From Gymnopilus junonius (Eukaryota > Basidiomycota > Agaricomycetes > Agaricales > Galerinaceae), in NCBI GenBank assembly GCA_015501075.1, contig JADNYJ010000048.1, positions 124,001 through 188,000 of the forward strand: 64,000 bases of DNA, given 5' to 3'. This document shows, piece after piece, positions 34,467-45,506 of this stretch; position 1 is the first letter of the stretch; the number at the start of each line of letters is the position of its first letter. The notes beneath the pieces are model-generated. The model did not search any database. It was not told where the DNA came from and was given only the letters and a program-made list of their open reading frames with translations. Made by a program: the position numbers and the translations under genes.

Positions 34467-35325
34467 CACTGCTGGCACTGACACTGCTGGCAACAGGTTA
34501 TTTAAGTAGACTAAAAATGATTAAAAAAATAAATTAAACATGTTTACATGTTTTTGACCATTTTTTGAGTTCTTGAATCTATTAAAAATGATATATTTTA
34601 ATTCTGAAAAAATATAATACAGATCCTACCTGTATTATAAAGTTCTTAGCCCCACAGAATCTAAAGTTTACATCGTGTTTTTGTATAGACAAAAGCTTTT
34701 GTTAAATTTCACATTCACAATTTCTTTTGTTGTCTCGTAAATGATAAATTTAGCAAGAATTTTTGTTGTTGGATAAACAAAAAGAACAATGTTTCGCACC
34801 CAAACTGAATTGAAAATATTTTTAACTTATTTTAAAGAGACCAAAACTTGTCTTAAATACTACAATTGACAACGAGAACAATAAAACAATAAACTCTACC
34901 TTTCTGTCACCATTTTTGATCAAAAAAATTTAGCACAAGTATTGCATTTAACAGGCCTATAAATATGCTAAAAATGAAGCGTTTGACAAAAGAATTTCTG
35001 TACCAGCAATTGTTGAGTTGAAAATAGATTTTATGTGACGGAAAAGCAGACCAAGAACATAAACATGTTTAATTTATTTATTTAATCATTTTTGGTCAAC
35101 TTAAATAACCTGTTGCCAGCAGTGTGAGTAGTGTTTCTTGAGGAAACAGTACCTAGGAAACACGTCATATGACTTTTTTTCCACTGTTTTCTTGAGAAAC
35201 ACCGGTCGGCCATACCAAATTAGGCAAGGCCGAATGCTGGTTTCTTGAGAAACACCTAAAAGAAATCAGGTGACGTGCTTCTTTCATGCTGTTTCCCAAA
35301 GAAACAGAGGTTGGTGCCAGCAGTG
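34467..35325. mobile_element. CACTA-like MITE (element A, copy 2), interrupted
   Basis: Same element as 10297..10509, with ends CACTGCTGGCAC / GTGCCAGCAGTG and a 3-bp target duplication CAA (34464-34466 and 35326-35328). It is split after its first 15 bases by element B; the two halves together are about 213 bp and differ from copy 1 at only a few positions. Confidence 0.9.
34482..35124. mobile_element. Second CACTA-like element (element B), innermost
   Basis: 643 bp, very AT-rich. Terminal inverted repeats start CACTGCTGGCAACAGGTTAT and extend about 60 bp with only a few mismatches. The 3-bp duplication TGA (34479-34481 and 35125-35127) is part of element A. No coding capacity. It shares only the first 11 bases with element A, so it is a different family with a related end. 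Confidence 0.9.
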
Positions 35326-35395
35326 CAAATCGAGGTGGTTCGAAGTGTCACCTCGCTTCGCCTCACATCGCCTCGGGGACAACACTAAATGCTCA

Positions 35396-36101
35396 TGCTA
35401 CAGCAGTCACAATACGATAAGATAAGATAAAAGTAGTCTTACACTCCTTTCAACATACTCCTGTTCACGGTCATGAGTACTCTGATAATCTCCGTTAACC
35501 AAATAAACCATTTTTATACATTTTAAAGCCTGGATTAGCCTGGTAAAAAATTGATAAGAGGTGAGAAATTTCGAACGGCGAAGCGACCTGAAAACAATAA
35601 AGCCTTGGCAGATTGCGCGGAAATGCATCTGCACCATTGTGTCAATAGAGCAAACCACGGCAACCAATAACCTGTCATAGAACGCTTATTGCAGCCTTAT
35701 TCTTTTCGAGGACGCGTGGCGGCCTTCTCGAAACTTTCTCGAGTCAAATCATACAGCTTATTGTGTGGTGCAAGGCATAGCAGTAACTGACAATAAGAAG
35801 AGTGTTACCCAGGACGGATTTAAATAGGCAGTGGGTAAGGAAATGACAGGGAGTGCCGTAATTTATCGTCTAGACTGCGCAACCACTATCTTAGCGTGGT
35901 CAACGTGAAAGTTGTACCGCCGAGTTGCCCTTTGCTTACCCTCGTCTATATTTAACGTTGGCTTATTGTTTCTCGTACGGTTTACTTACAGTATAAGATG
36001 CGGGACTTGATGATTTGGGACTTACTTCATTTTTCTTATTAAGAGGCAAACCAACCCCAGCAGCTGCCTACACTTCGCTCCTTCTTTATACCTGCAAGAC
36101 G
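35396..36101. other. Upstream region of the pheromone gene
   Basis: No gene recognised. A TATATTTAA at about 35947 and a CT-rich stretch at about 36020-36090 precede the pheromone ATG and are plausible promoter elements. Confidence 0.45.
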
Positions 36102-36245
36102 ATGGATTCCTTTGAAACTGTTTTCTCTTTCTTCATCTCTACGAACGCTTCCAACGAGAAGCAAGATAGTACACCGAAATCATCCCTTCCGGCAGACGAG
36201 GAACGCGGCGGATATGCTGGAAATTGTTACTGTGTCGTCACTTAG
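36102..36245 (+). CDS. Mating pheromone precursor (CaaX lipopeptide)
   Basis: Intronless, 47 residues. Hallmarks of basidiomycete pheromone precursors are all present: an N-terminal MDSFETVFSFF; a Ser/Pro-rich acidic spacer; the pre-cleavage site PADEER, with E-R at 34-35; a short Gly/aromatic mature part GGYAGNCYC; and a terminal CaaX box C-V-V-T directly before TAG. By analogy the peptide would be cut after ER, farnesylated on Cys44, trimmed of VVT, carboxymethylated and exported by an Ste6-type transporter, to be sensed by an STE3-type receptor on compatible mates. A tyrosine followed by the modified cysteine and a second cysteine three residues earlier are somewhat unusual. No receptor gene was recognised in the window, so it may be a B mating-type gene or a dispersed pheromone-like gene. 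Confidence 0.88.
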   Translation: MDSFETVFSFFISTNASNEKQDSTPKSSLPADEERGGYAGNCYCVVT

Positions 36246-36816
36246 TCAGACCGGGGCTTGACTAGCTGCAGCGACCAATTAAACTTTATCGCTGTAAGTA
36301 CAATTTGCCTTTTTTCAATCACCTCTGAATGTGAAGCTGAACGTCTCTAGATTCATTATTGCCATTCATAATCATTCATACCCTACCATTCGATCTAGGA
36401 TACCCAGCACCATGCTCCCTTGCATACCCCTTACTGCCCCGGACGTAAAGCAGCTTATCATTCAATTATTCCTTGCTATAGCAAGTGGCATTCAGATTGG
36501 CGAGGACTTTGATAGTCACTTTTGGACATTCGACACGACGTTTTTAGGATGCTTGGTAGCCTTTATTAGGATCCTAACCACGTTCCTTTCTGTCTTTTTA
36601 TTCTTTTTTCCCTCTATGTTACGAGCGTTTTCGCCGCAAAAATTCACTACGACCCCTTTCCTCACGTTTGTATTATTACCACGTCCCCCTCCACGAAGCA
36701 TGTACTCTAGTACGTCTGTATACTTAGTTGATGTATTGCCCACTCGTCAAATACGCGTACGACGACGGAATCTTTCACGGTGTAAATCGGCTACAGCGCC
36801 TGGTAACGATGGTTAA
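36246..36816. other. Gap between pheromone gene and channel gene
   Basis: A 161-codon plus-strand frame at 36331..36816 contains a hydrophobic segment (FIRILTTFLSVFLFFFPSML). It has no other support and runs to the edge of the convergent channel gene. Confidence 0.35.
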
Positions 36817-39309
36817 TCAAGAAGATGAAGCCGATGTACTTGCGCCTTCATTGTCGTTGTCCTTTCCTCTCCCAGAATACACCTTTGTCTGCTCACGCGC
36901 TTCCATGATTTCCTCCTCAAGAACTTCTTCAAGCCGAAAGCATAACTTCTCGATGATCCACTCCGTTTCTGTGAGGTTACTCAAGAGCGGACCGTGGTCT
37001 CCTAGCCACGTCCATTCCCAGTCGTCATTGTGCTGTTCTCCATGTGCGCTAGCTGGCTCGGGTACGTGGATCGTCAAAGAATGTCCTGGAGCTGGCGCAG
37101 CACCTGACAAGATGGACGGAGTCTTTATTGGAGCACTAGTCGGGGCGTCCGCTGAGTCGGTGTCTCGGTTTTGTCTGTCTCGCGAATGACGGTCCCACTT
37201 CGCGCCGTATTCCCTCTCACCCAGCATTTCTAGCCAACGCACCCACTCTTGCCACGTATACTTTTTTGGTGGTGTGACTCTCATGTCCTTCGCCAGAATA
37301 GCTATCTCCCTCGCCAGACGAGCAGAAGGACTTCCTTCTCGACCTTCTTCTTCTTCGAAGTGTTCAATGTCACTACCAATCCGCTCGACATCCTGCCCCA
37401 GCCTCTTTTGCCTGTCCGTGGAATCCGTTCCCGTAGAGTGCGCTACACCCTGGCGGGTTCTCTTCGATTTGGAACGCCTCCTCTTCCTCCTCTTCCTTCT
37501 CCTATTTTTTTTATTCTTTTCTGCCTTTCGCTCAGGCAGGATCGTCCAGCTGCTAAACCAAAGGGTAAATTGCTCCACCCATTGGACCACTGTATCGGCC
37601 ATATTTGAAATTAATACGGTCATTGCGGGGATTGAAATCAGACTCCATAAAACGAAAAAGGGTTTCCCAGAAGTTGACGTGGGGTAGAAGTCGCCATAGC
37701 GATAGTGAGAAGGCTGGTGTATGTGAAGTAGATGGACACAGGATACGTCCATCCCTGGGATTTCTACGATGGAACGGTTAGCATTAAAAAATCTGAATGG
37801 GATAATCGGCGAACATGTTCACAAGACCAGAATATAAGAGAGCCTCCGAACCAAAGAAGCGCGACAACAGTGAACGACGCGCTCAATGCGGTATAACGTT
37901 CTGTGGCCTCGACATGAGCCTCAATAAATCGCATCAATTCAAATTCTGCGCGGTGCCAGGGTCCAACGTGATCCTCCTTTTTAAACGGAGTCCCGGCCTG
38001 TTTCTCGAATTGACGGGGGAGGCGCGTGAGGTACTGTTCCTTTTTCATTTTCCGCCACCTCTGAAAAGGAGATAAAGGTGTCCGAGAATCTTCGGAAGGA
38101 GTCTTGATTTCCTCCAGAGTGGCCGCATGCCGCCTTCTTTTCAATAAGTTGATTTTCCATTTCTCGCGTTCTCTGCCTAGATGTCGACGTACCACCTTCA
38201 CCTTTGCACGCTCTAGGACCAGGCCACGCACGCTGTTGATAACAAGACCAAGGAGGGTAATTCCAAGAGCAGCATATGGGATGAGAATCATGCGAGAACT
38301 GGTCCTTGTTAGAGGGAAGTCGGATCCTAGACCAATAGTGAGAAGGGTATAGTCAGCCCAGTATACGCCATCAGAGAACCCCCAGTTCTCGATTCTGGCG
38401 AACACTCCAGCGCCGAGTGCTAGATAAAGTGTGAAGGAAATAGTTTGAAGCATCAAGGTCCGCTGTGGGCCGGTAAGAATGGAAAATGAAGGTCGATAAG
38501 CGTGAAAAACGACAGCCCCAAGGGTGGAAAAGAGTAACAAAGTCGAGATGCAGAAGTACAGGATGCACGAGATCATGGCGTAGTAATACGACTGAGAAAA
38601 TTTGAACTGGTTTGATGGGTCCAGTTGCGGATGGTGAATTACGCCGATTGGAATGAGAAGCAATATGCAAGATATGTACCTAAATATGTCAGAAGAGAGT
38701 AGGAAGTTGAAGTATAGAATACCGTACCAGAAGGTAATCGTGATAGGTTGGGCTGTTGAGTATCGGACTCGTCGAGCAAAGTTGAACAAGAGAGAAAGGT
38801 TCGCTAAGAGAGCACAAAATAAGGAGAAGGAATTCATGATGATAAGCCTGGCATGGTGAGAAACTTCAGTGTTTAAATTGTCGAACAGATTTTGCTACCT
38901 ACCACGTCGGATCAGGTACTCTTCTTTCGTCATTTCTTACCAGCCGCCAAGACTGACTGAGAGCGCAAACAGAAAATAAGTTTGCAACTGGACCGAACGT
39001 TCCCGCGAAGAGAGGGAAGGCGGTGGATGAAAACCACCAAAAGCTTTACGACCGCAATGAGTGACGACGAGAATAAGAAGATGGAGGCCGTACGTTGGCT
39101 GGTACAACCCTGCTGCCTCAGGGTCGTCACCATCGTATCCATACGAGTTCCTTCTCCGGTGACGCTTCGGTAGATTGTCTTTCTCACTTCCCGCCTGATG
39201 CTCCACCTTCAGGTGAGAGGTCTCCTGCTTCGTTGTGGGATAGTGATGCTCTCCATCCTCGACTTTGACCTCGGCGTGTTGAACAACGTCCTGCAGTCCT
39301 GGGTCATCA
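36817..39309 (-). CDS. TOK-type two-pore potassium channel, frameshifted in pore 2
   Basis: Exons (minus): ~39309..39094, 39043..38903, 38847..38728, 38679..37815, 37754..36817. Fungal TOK channels have eight membrane segments and two pore loops. Seen here: FWWFSSTAFPLFAGTFGPVA and MNSFSLFCALLANLSLLFNF in the membrane core; pore 1 as YTLLTIGLGSDFPLT; a cytosolic basic stretch; then SCEHGWTYPVSIYFTYTS leading to pore 2, LLTI-(G)YGDFYPTS. One base is missing at 37700/37701, so the GYG filter reads ATCGCTATGGC instead of ATCG-G-CTATGGC and the frame breaks exactly there. The frame after it is intact for the last membrane segment and a long charged cytoplasmic tail. It is either a one-base assembly error or a channel knocked out at its filter. 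The 5' end is unresolved. Plasma-membrane K+ efflux is the family role. Confidence 0.85.
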
Positions 39310-40631
39310 TAAGATGTTCAATGAGATTTACAGAACGGTGAAGTAGGAATAGCGTCGCCGATCAAGAAACGCATCGGGATTTCCAAATTGTTTGAGCTGG
39401 GTCAAGGCGTTGTTCAAGGTGAATCGTCACTGGAATTCTAAAGGAGGCTAAGACCTAGACCTTGATAACCGAAATTCGGCAAGACGAAATGCCGCCATCG
39501 GCAAAAACAACATGTGATCCGTCTTTCGGAATTATGGTATATTGAGCCAGCAGGAGCACAAGGTTGAAAATTGAAATTCTGAGGTGAAACGTGCATTGAG
39601 GCTCAGACTAGAACCACGGCCACGTTCACGAAGATATTCATATATCTATTGCAGGAAAGAATGTCATCTACAGTTCTTGGGACTTCCTATCAACATACGC
39701 CTTTATTGTTAGTAATATTACGTGTCCACCGCACAAACCAATGGTAGAAACAATCGTTTCACAGCACCGCAATGAAATTCGACATCAAAAGCCTGTATTC
39801 TAACTGCCTGAGACAAATGTACTATACAGGAATATCTGGATAATTTGCTCAGCCAATACATGGCGATAATGGGTACGTTTCTTGATGTCAGGTACAATTC
39901 TGAAAATTTGTTCCCTCGCACAGAGCCCTTGTTCCAGACTGTCGCCTTTTTCAGGTATTGCGGAGCAGTTCATTTCTAGTCATTTAGTCGACCTCTCTAT
40001 TCCTCGAACTAGACTTGAATCCGCCATAAATACACATGCATCCTCGAAACTCGCATTCGACTAGTAGAACTTAGAATGTTAATTAAAAATAACAAAGCGA
40101 ACTCTCTTTAATTTTTCGCCGCAGGTGCTGATGGTGGGCCCAGGGAATCGGAAGTCGTACCCGCCAGCGTTAAGAGAAGCAGAAGACAGTAGCATGTGCT
40201 CCGGTGGGCAGGTGTATGGTATCGTCAGCTAGGAGTAGGAAGGGAGTTGATCGACTATGCGTTGGAAGTGATCAAATCCTTCAAGCGGAGAAAGATGAAG
40301 CCAGAAAAGACGGAGGGAAGCGAGATAAATAATAAGAATAGATCCATACTTTTGTACATGAACGAAAAGACGGGTTTCCCAGTGGAAGAGGTTCAGGCGA
40401 CTCGGAGGGAGCCTAAATTTGGGTGGCAATTTTGTTGGACTAAAGAGTATTCCTACTTACGTCCCGTATTTACTCAACATCCTATATAATGCATTGATTC
40501 GTCGGGGGAATGGCATTGGCAAGGGAATGGAAGTGCAGTAAGCGTCGGACGGTCACATCACTCATTTAAAGTCCGCCTGGGCGACTGCCATCATCGCCAT
40601 CAACGACTTTCAAATTCCACTGCCATTATAT
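39310..40631. other. No gene assigned
   Basis: A minus-strand frame near 39420-39325 (LNNALTQLKQFGNPDAFLDR) may be the first exon of the channel, but no in-phase join was found. A plus-strand frame to 40489 (KSFKRRKMKPEKTEGSEIN) is polar and unsupported. Confidence 0.35.
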
Positions 40632-41199
40632 ATGTCTCCTGACGAGAAACGCGTCCCTGTCGACATTTCGGGCAGCGAACTCGAGGCCGCAGCCGATAAC
40701 GTGAAAACACAACTCATCTCTTCTCGCGATTTCTCTCCTGTCCCTTCCGACGACCTCTTTGTCTCTGATCCTCCTGAAGATCCTCGTTTTATCAGACCGT
40801 CGCCCTTTCCTCTCAAACGTCTAGCCCTTGTGATCTTCTTGGCTTATCTCTTCTGGCATGGATTCCAAGTGTGTCCACCCTTGCTAGAAGGAAAGAAAGA
40901 TTCCAAGGTCATCTATGCCTCGAGGTACGTTCCTGCACATAGTCTAGTCTCGGAAAATTTCTTATGATCCTATGTGTCGCTACAGATACTCAAAGGACCA
41001 CCTATTCCGTCCCGCCGCCAGTCCTGTCGTCACGGAAACACTGCGAAACGGCCGCATACGAATCAGAGGTGCGCTTCCGACCCCGACAGATTCACCCATG
41101 CCTCTCAAGAAGAAGGCCAGTACAGGAAAAGTTGGTGGGAAAAAGAGAGGTCATAAATCCAAGACAAAGAGGGCGGCTGGTGGGGAGAAGGGGATGTAG
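40632..41199 (+). CDS. Small single-pass membrane protein A
   Basis: Two exons (40632..40924, 40986..41199) give 507 nt, or 168 aa. The acidic cytosolic-looking N terminus contains SDPPEDPRFIRPSPFPLKR and is followed directly by one hydrophobic segment, LALVIFLAYLFWHGFQ (about residues 63-78). After that comes YASRYSKDHLFRPAA, which spans the intron, and a strongly basic lysine-rich tail. No signal peptide; orientation by the positive-inside rule is ambiguous. It shares the motif DPRF-x-x-P-x-P-F-x-x-R before the membrane segment with the protein at 47700..47344, so the two are paralogues. The function is unknown. It resembles conserved short basidiomycete proteins. Confidence 0.75.
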
Positions 41200-43720
41200 T
41201 CGTTTAGTAATGTCTGACGTCCATTCTTTTTCCTGGGTATTTTTATTGACTCATGTTGGATATGTAGATTGGACCAACGATTTGTCGTATATACCCTAAT
41301 CCTATTCTTATTCTGTGAGCTCACCGTGTCTATGGTGATTCAATGCGAGCCTTGTTTGCTTCTGAGGTATCCCTCAGTGCCTTTTTACTTGAAGTCTACA
41401 AGGACGTTGGTTCGATCTTTAATATCTCGAATATACGACCGGTGTCATACTTTTATTATTATTGCCATGTACTGATAGCTCTTCTTATAGGTAACCTCTA
41501 CTGTGCGACGAAATCGAAGTTCAACGACGACCTTAAAGGAAGTGAGCCATGGTACAGCAAGTTGAGTCTTCGCCTTGGGTTCCTCGTACATACGTTCAAT
41601 CGCTGCAGTTTCATACCGTCTGACGCTAACATGTCATTCGCCAAAAGACGCGATCATGGCGACTGATACAGGTTGCCGCCATTATCAGCATCCTACGCTG
41701 ACTTTCCGAAGTCCTTTGGCATTATTGTATACATTTCAGCCTGTGGATAGAGAATATTCGTCATATCACCGGGTTCACAGCTCAAGCTTCCGCTACCGAA
41801 ATTATGTCAGCGGTACCATATGATTATCGTCAACTCAGTTTTCCAGTCTCTTCCTTCAATCTCGGATGCGTAGGCGCTTTACCCGGCCTTGAGGCGTCAG
41901 CCTGTCAAAATCAAACTCGCCTCCGAGAAAATCGGATTTCGCTATTCCCAAATCCTCGCGCACTCGACCCACAAAATACTGTTGCTTCTCAAAAGTTTGG
42001 ACATTTTTACGCTTTCATGCTTAGATCGACTTGATCTCCAAGGGGCACCCGTTCCGATACAAACAAAGAATGTACGTCAAGAATTACTCAAAAACTATCT
42101 GAGCAATGCTAACCTCAGTTTAGTCTGTCTCGATGTAGCGCGTTGAAGGCACAGTACGCAATCTTCCAGGTCCAGAGTGAGGCAAACATAACGGAAAGTA
42201 TGTGGCGAAATCCTCGTTGCAATTTTATCTAAGCTGACAATCTGATTCGAGGTGAAACTTAGTTCCGACTCCCTAAACAACCTTAAGCTTGTTTACTCAT
42301 TGCTTGGCAGTCTGGTCATATCTGTACGGGTGAGCCTATCTTCCTCCTTTCGATGCAGTCAGCCTTCTGGTCGTTCTGCTTTGGTAATGACTTATAGTAA
42401 TCTTTCACGCCTGACGAAACCTTAGCACCTCAAAAAGTTTTTGAGCGACGCTTATCCCATTTCACTCCCAATTGAAAACTTCGGAGCGAATGACAGGAAG
42501 CATTCAATCGGTGTCACCGCTTTGCTCCCCGTTCAATTGTGAGTATCAGCTCATTGCTTGACATCTATCTTTCGATTCCAACAGTGGTCAGCGGTAAGCT
42601 CGTTACTAAATATAGATTGCAGTGCGAATTTTCTTGCGCAGAAAGTCCGAAGTTCACGGTCTTCAAGGGCAAGTATTTAATGACAAGGCTTGCTCCCTCT
42701 ATGTTTCCATCGTTCTGAATTCTTGATATTTTTAATTGATATGGGCGTATTCTAACTCGTAGATGATAAAGGTTATTTCTCCGTTACTCATTATTTATCG
42801 CGTGGCGACTGGATCAGACGCAGCTAAGACGGTCACATTTAATGCTACTGATATAGTCCAGAATGGGTTGGACAGAGCTGAAGCAAACATTCATTTCATT
42901 GGAACCTCTGTCTCTTCTTCCAGCGAAAGGGCTTAGAGCGTCGGAGAGCAGAGTTCTTTTGCTTGATCATTTTATTGTCTGGTGGTTGGAAATAATTTGG
43001 CTAGCTAGGGCCGTACTTACCGTTACACTCTTTACATCTTCGTGTTATCATTATGTGTAGGGTGCGTTTTCTTACCGCAGCGCCACCTAAGTCTTTCTTA
43101 ATTCACTAATTTAGCAAGGGGTCCCGTGGGTTCTCACTTATACTTAGGCTCATCACTCGACCCCCATTGTTCCGACCGTCACCTTAATGAAACCGAGTAT
43201 TCTTATAGTTTTGTAAGAGGTTTACTGCCGGAGCCGGTCTCCTTGATGTTAGTTATCGCTCAGTGAACTCCTCGAATATCTCACATCAAAGATCTTTCGA
43301 TCAGTGAGCTGCGGCGCCACCTAATCCACTTGAAGGTTTTGAACTGGCAGCCTGTACATCGATAGATTCTGCCAAGTCAAAAGTTCAATTTTGACAGCTT
43401 GCAAGTCATATTTTCGTTCTACATATCAAATTAATTAGACCTCAGCTACTTTGAACACTAAATCGCGGGGAATGGGCTCTGGGAACGGAAAGAGCATGTC
43501 GCTGAAATCGTCATCTCGGCAGTTAATCCGGTGGACTTCGGTTCCCCACCAGTTAAAAATGTTCCATAGAACACGGCAACAGGGCAGTGGTTTTGATGTT
43601 GCTTATCCATCGTGATCAAGTGTGTATATAATACTCAGTGTTGGGTGCACTAGACTCCTTGAACGCTGTCCTCTCTGTCTGAACCTACCTGCTCCTATTT
43701 ACTCCCAGCCTCAACTTACG
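41200..43720. other. No gene assigned
   Basis: Several short frames, for example KIKLASEKIGFRYSQILAHS near 41900, suggest decayed coding sequence, but no coherent exon chain or family was identified. Promoter sequence for the 43721 gene should lie at the right end (TATATAATA at about 43624). Confidence 0.35.
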
Positions 43721-45048
43721 ATGCTCGAATCCGTATTATATGCAGAATTATTAGAAAATTTACGTGTTCGCAAATGGTCCACTGGTGAGCCTTGACTTCC
43801 GCCTCCTTGTAACAATCGGTTATTTGACCAATATCTCCAGTTGCGACCCTAGCCGTACTATTGTATGAACATTCAATTACTCTCAAACGTGAAATACGAC
43901 ATATCTGGAGGTTTGTCATGTCTATCGAGCTATTAATAATTAGCAATGTTTTCTAATGCTGCTATATTTTAGACGTCCTTTGACGATGGTTCGAGCAACG
44001 TATTTATTCTCGCGCTACTTTGGTATCCTCACCCAAAGGTCTGCTTTTCATTGCATCAAAGTAAAGGTGCCCTGAACTTTGACCCCAGTGTCACGACATA
44101 TCTCATCCTTAGCCCGCATTTAAATGTCATACCAATATCGGAAGACATCTGTAAAGCATGGTTTGCATTTGGAGTGGCATCTTCAGCGACCCTTATCGCT
44201 TCCTTGGATTTCATTCTGATGCTCATGAGTGAGTTTTGTCGCTCATGCCACATTCTTTCGCAGTTCTGAGATAGTGTACCTACGTACATAGTTTACGCGT
44301 TATATCGCAAGGATTGGAAAATTGGAGTCTTCTTGTCTGTTTTATTTTTCTCCCACATCGCAGTCGAAGTCTTCGTTGCACAGAAGGCAGTAGAAGTGAC
44401 GTACGATCCTATATGCGACACTACGCAGACCCCTTCGGAACTCATTTACTTATGGTATGCTCTCTTGACCTCTGTGCTAACCTCCCCTGGCTGACAGTCT
44501 TGTAGTATCTCGATTTGGATTACCCACCTTTCCTTAGGGATATTGACAGGTATCAAGCACGATTTGGTTGCGCTGGGAGCACCGGTAGTAAAGAGACTCA
44601 TCCGAGATGGTGCGTGGGTCATTGCATTAATATGCTGTAAGCTTTATTTTCTGTTTCTGCTCCCGACCTATTGAAAATTAACAAATTTTAGCCTTTTTTA
44701 CGACAATTGTACCGTACAACATGAATCAACAAGTGGCGCAGGGGCATGTAATCTTCGGGTGAGCATTAAATTTGAATGCCAACGAAAATACTAATAAATT
44801 CATCTCCTCCACTGCAGGTGGCCGAATGCTTTTATCTCAATAGCGGTATGCAAAGGCACCAAAAGTATTCCTTAGACTTTCATCTAAGAATCTCTCCAAT
44901 CTAGTGCTGTCGAGTCATTATGAACATGCAGACTCTAGATTACGTTGAAGCTGATGATGAGAGCATCACTAGCTTTAACGTCGACGATAGTCTGGAGGCA
45001 TTGTCCCTCGAGACTCAACTATCAGAAGAAAGGATCCGAGAGGGCTGA
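43721..45048 (+). CDS. DUF6533 multi-pass membrane protein
   Basis: Nine exons (43721..43784, 43841..43910, 43973..44038, 44089..44228, 44292..44454, 44506..44636, 44692..44758, 44818..44845, 44905..45048) give 873 nt, or 290 aa, all in phase. The N terminus is the DUF6533 signature: VATLAVLLYEHSITLKREIR, then HIWRRPLTMVRATYLFSRYF. It is followed by membrane segments around ICKAWFAFGVASSATLIASL, LMLMIYALYRKDW, VFLSVLFFSHIAVEVF and VIALICSFFTTIVPYN. Near the C terminus is ISIACCRVIMNMQTL, then an acidic tail. The family is large in mushrooms and has a seven-helix-like topology. Its function is not established; a receptor role is speculation. No lesion is visible. Confidence 0.85.
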
Positions 45049-45506
45049 TTACCGACTATTTTGGATTAATAGGTGCGATTTCACTAGTTTTGCGTTTCAG
45101 TGTTTCAAATTTGAATTGTAACATACAGAGGCTCCGGCAGTCTCGGTCTAGCAGCGAGATCAATTACATTGTTGATTGGCTCACGGAAGTATTCGTACGA
45201 CAACAGCAGCCAACGAATAGTCAGCAGACGCTCTTCTAGGGCCCCACGCCAGGCACGTCCACATCCACCCTGTCCAGGTGGTTGTGTTGAGGAAGGGCAC
45301 TACAACTTGTCATCCGAAAACTTCACCCTTCCTATGATGGTCCAGCGTATTCAAAGATCCTGATCGTAAACTGTAGTATGGCATAGACGACTGAGTATCG
45401 CACGTGATATGTATTGTAATTATTTATTTAGTTATGTGAATGGTTGGTGTGTTAAGATTTCAACACTTCTATCCATGCTCGCCTCATCACCCCTTCTTCA
45501 AAGTCC
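45049..45506. other. Intergenic between convergent genes
   Basis: Ends of the DUF6533 gene and the F-box pseudogene. No separate gene recognised. Confidence 0.45.

Larger units (their letters stand above)
33474..35387 (+). mobile_element. Internally deleted hAT transposon (outer element of a nest)
   Basis: Ends are TAGTGTTGTCCCC and GGGGACAACACTA, flanked by the 8-bp repeat AATGCTCA. Subterminal regions are packed with GAGGTGGTTCGAAGTG-like motifs in both orientations (33490-33600, 34425-34465, 35326-35370), a typical hAT transposase-binding arrangement. Inside are a TATAAAA at 33799, the start of a transposase gene at 33875 and its C-terminal end. Most of the coding region is missing. Removing the two nested elements leaves about 1.05 kb. 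Confidence 0.9.

Noticed and set aside
37249..37687. 119- and 137-codon plus-strand frames
   Set aside because: They are shadows of the channel gene's charged C-terminal tail on the minus strand.
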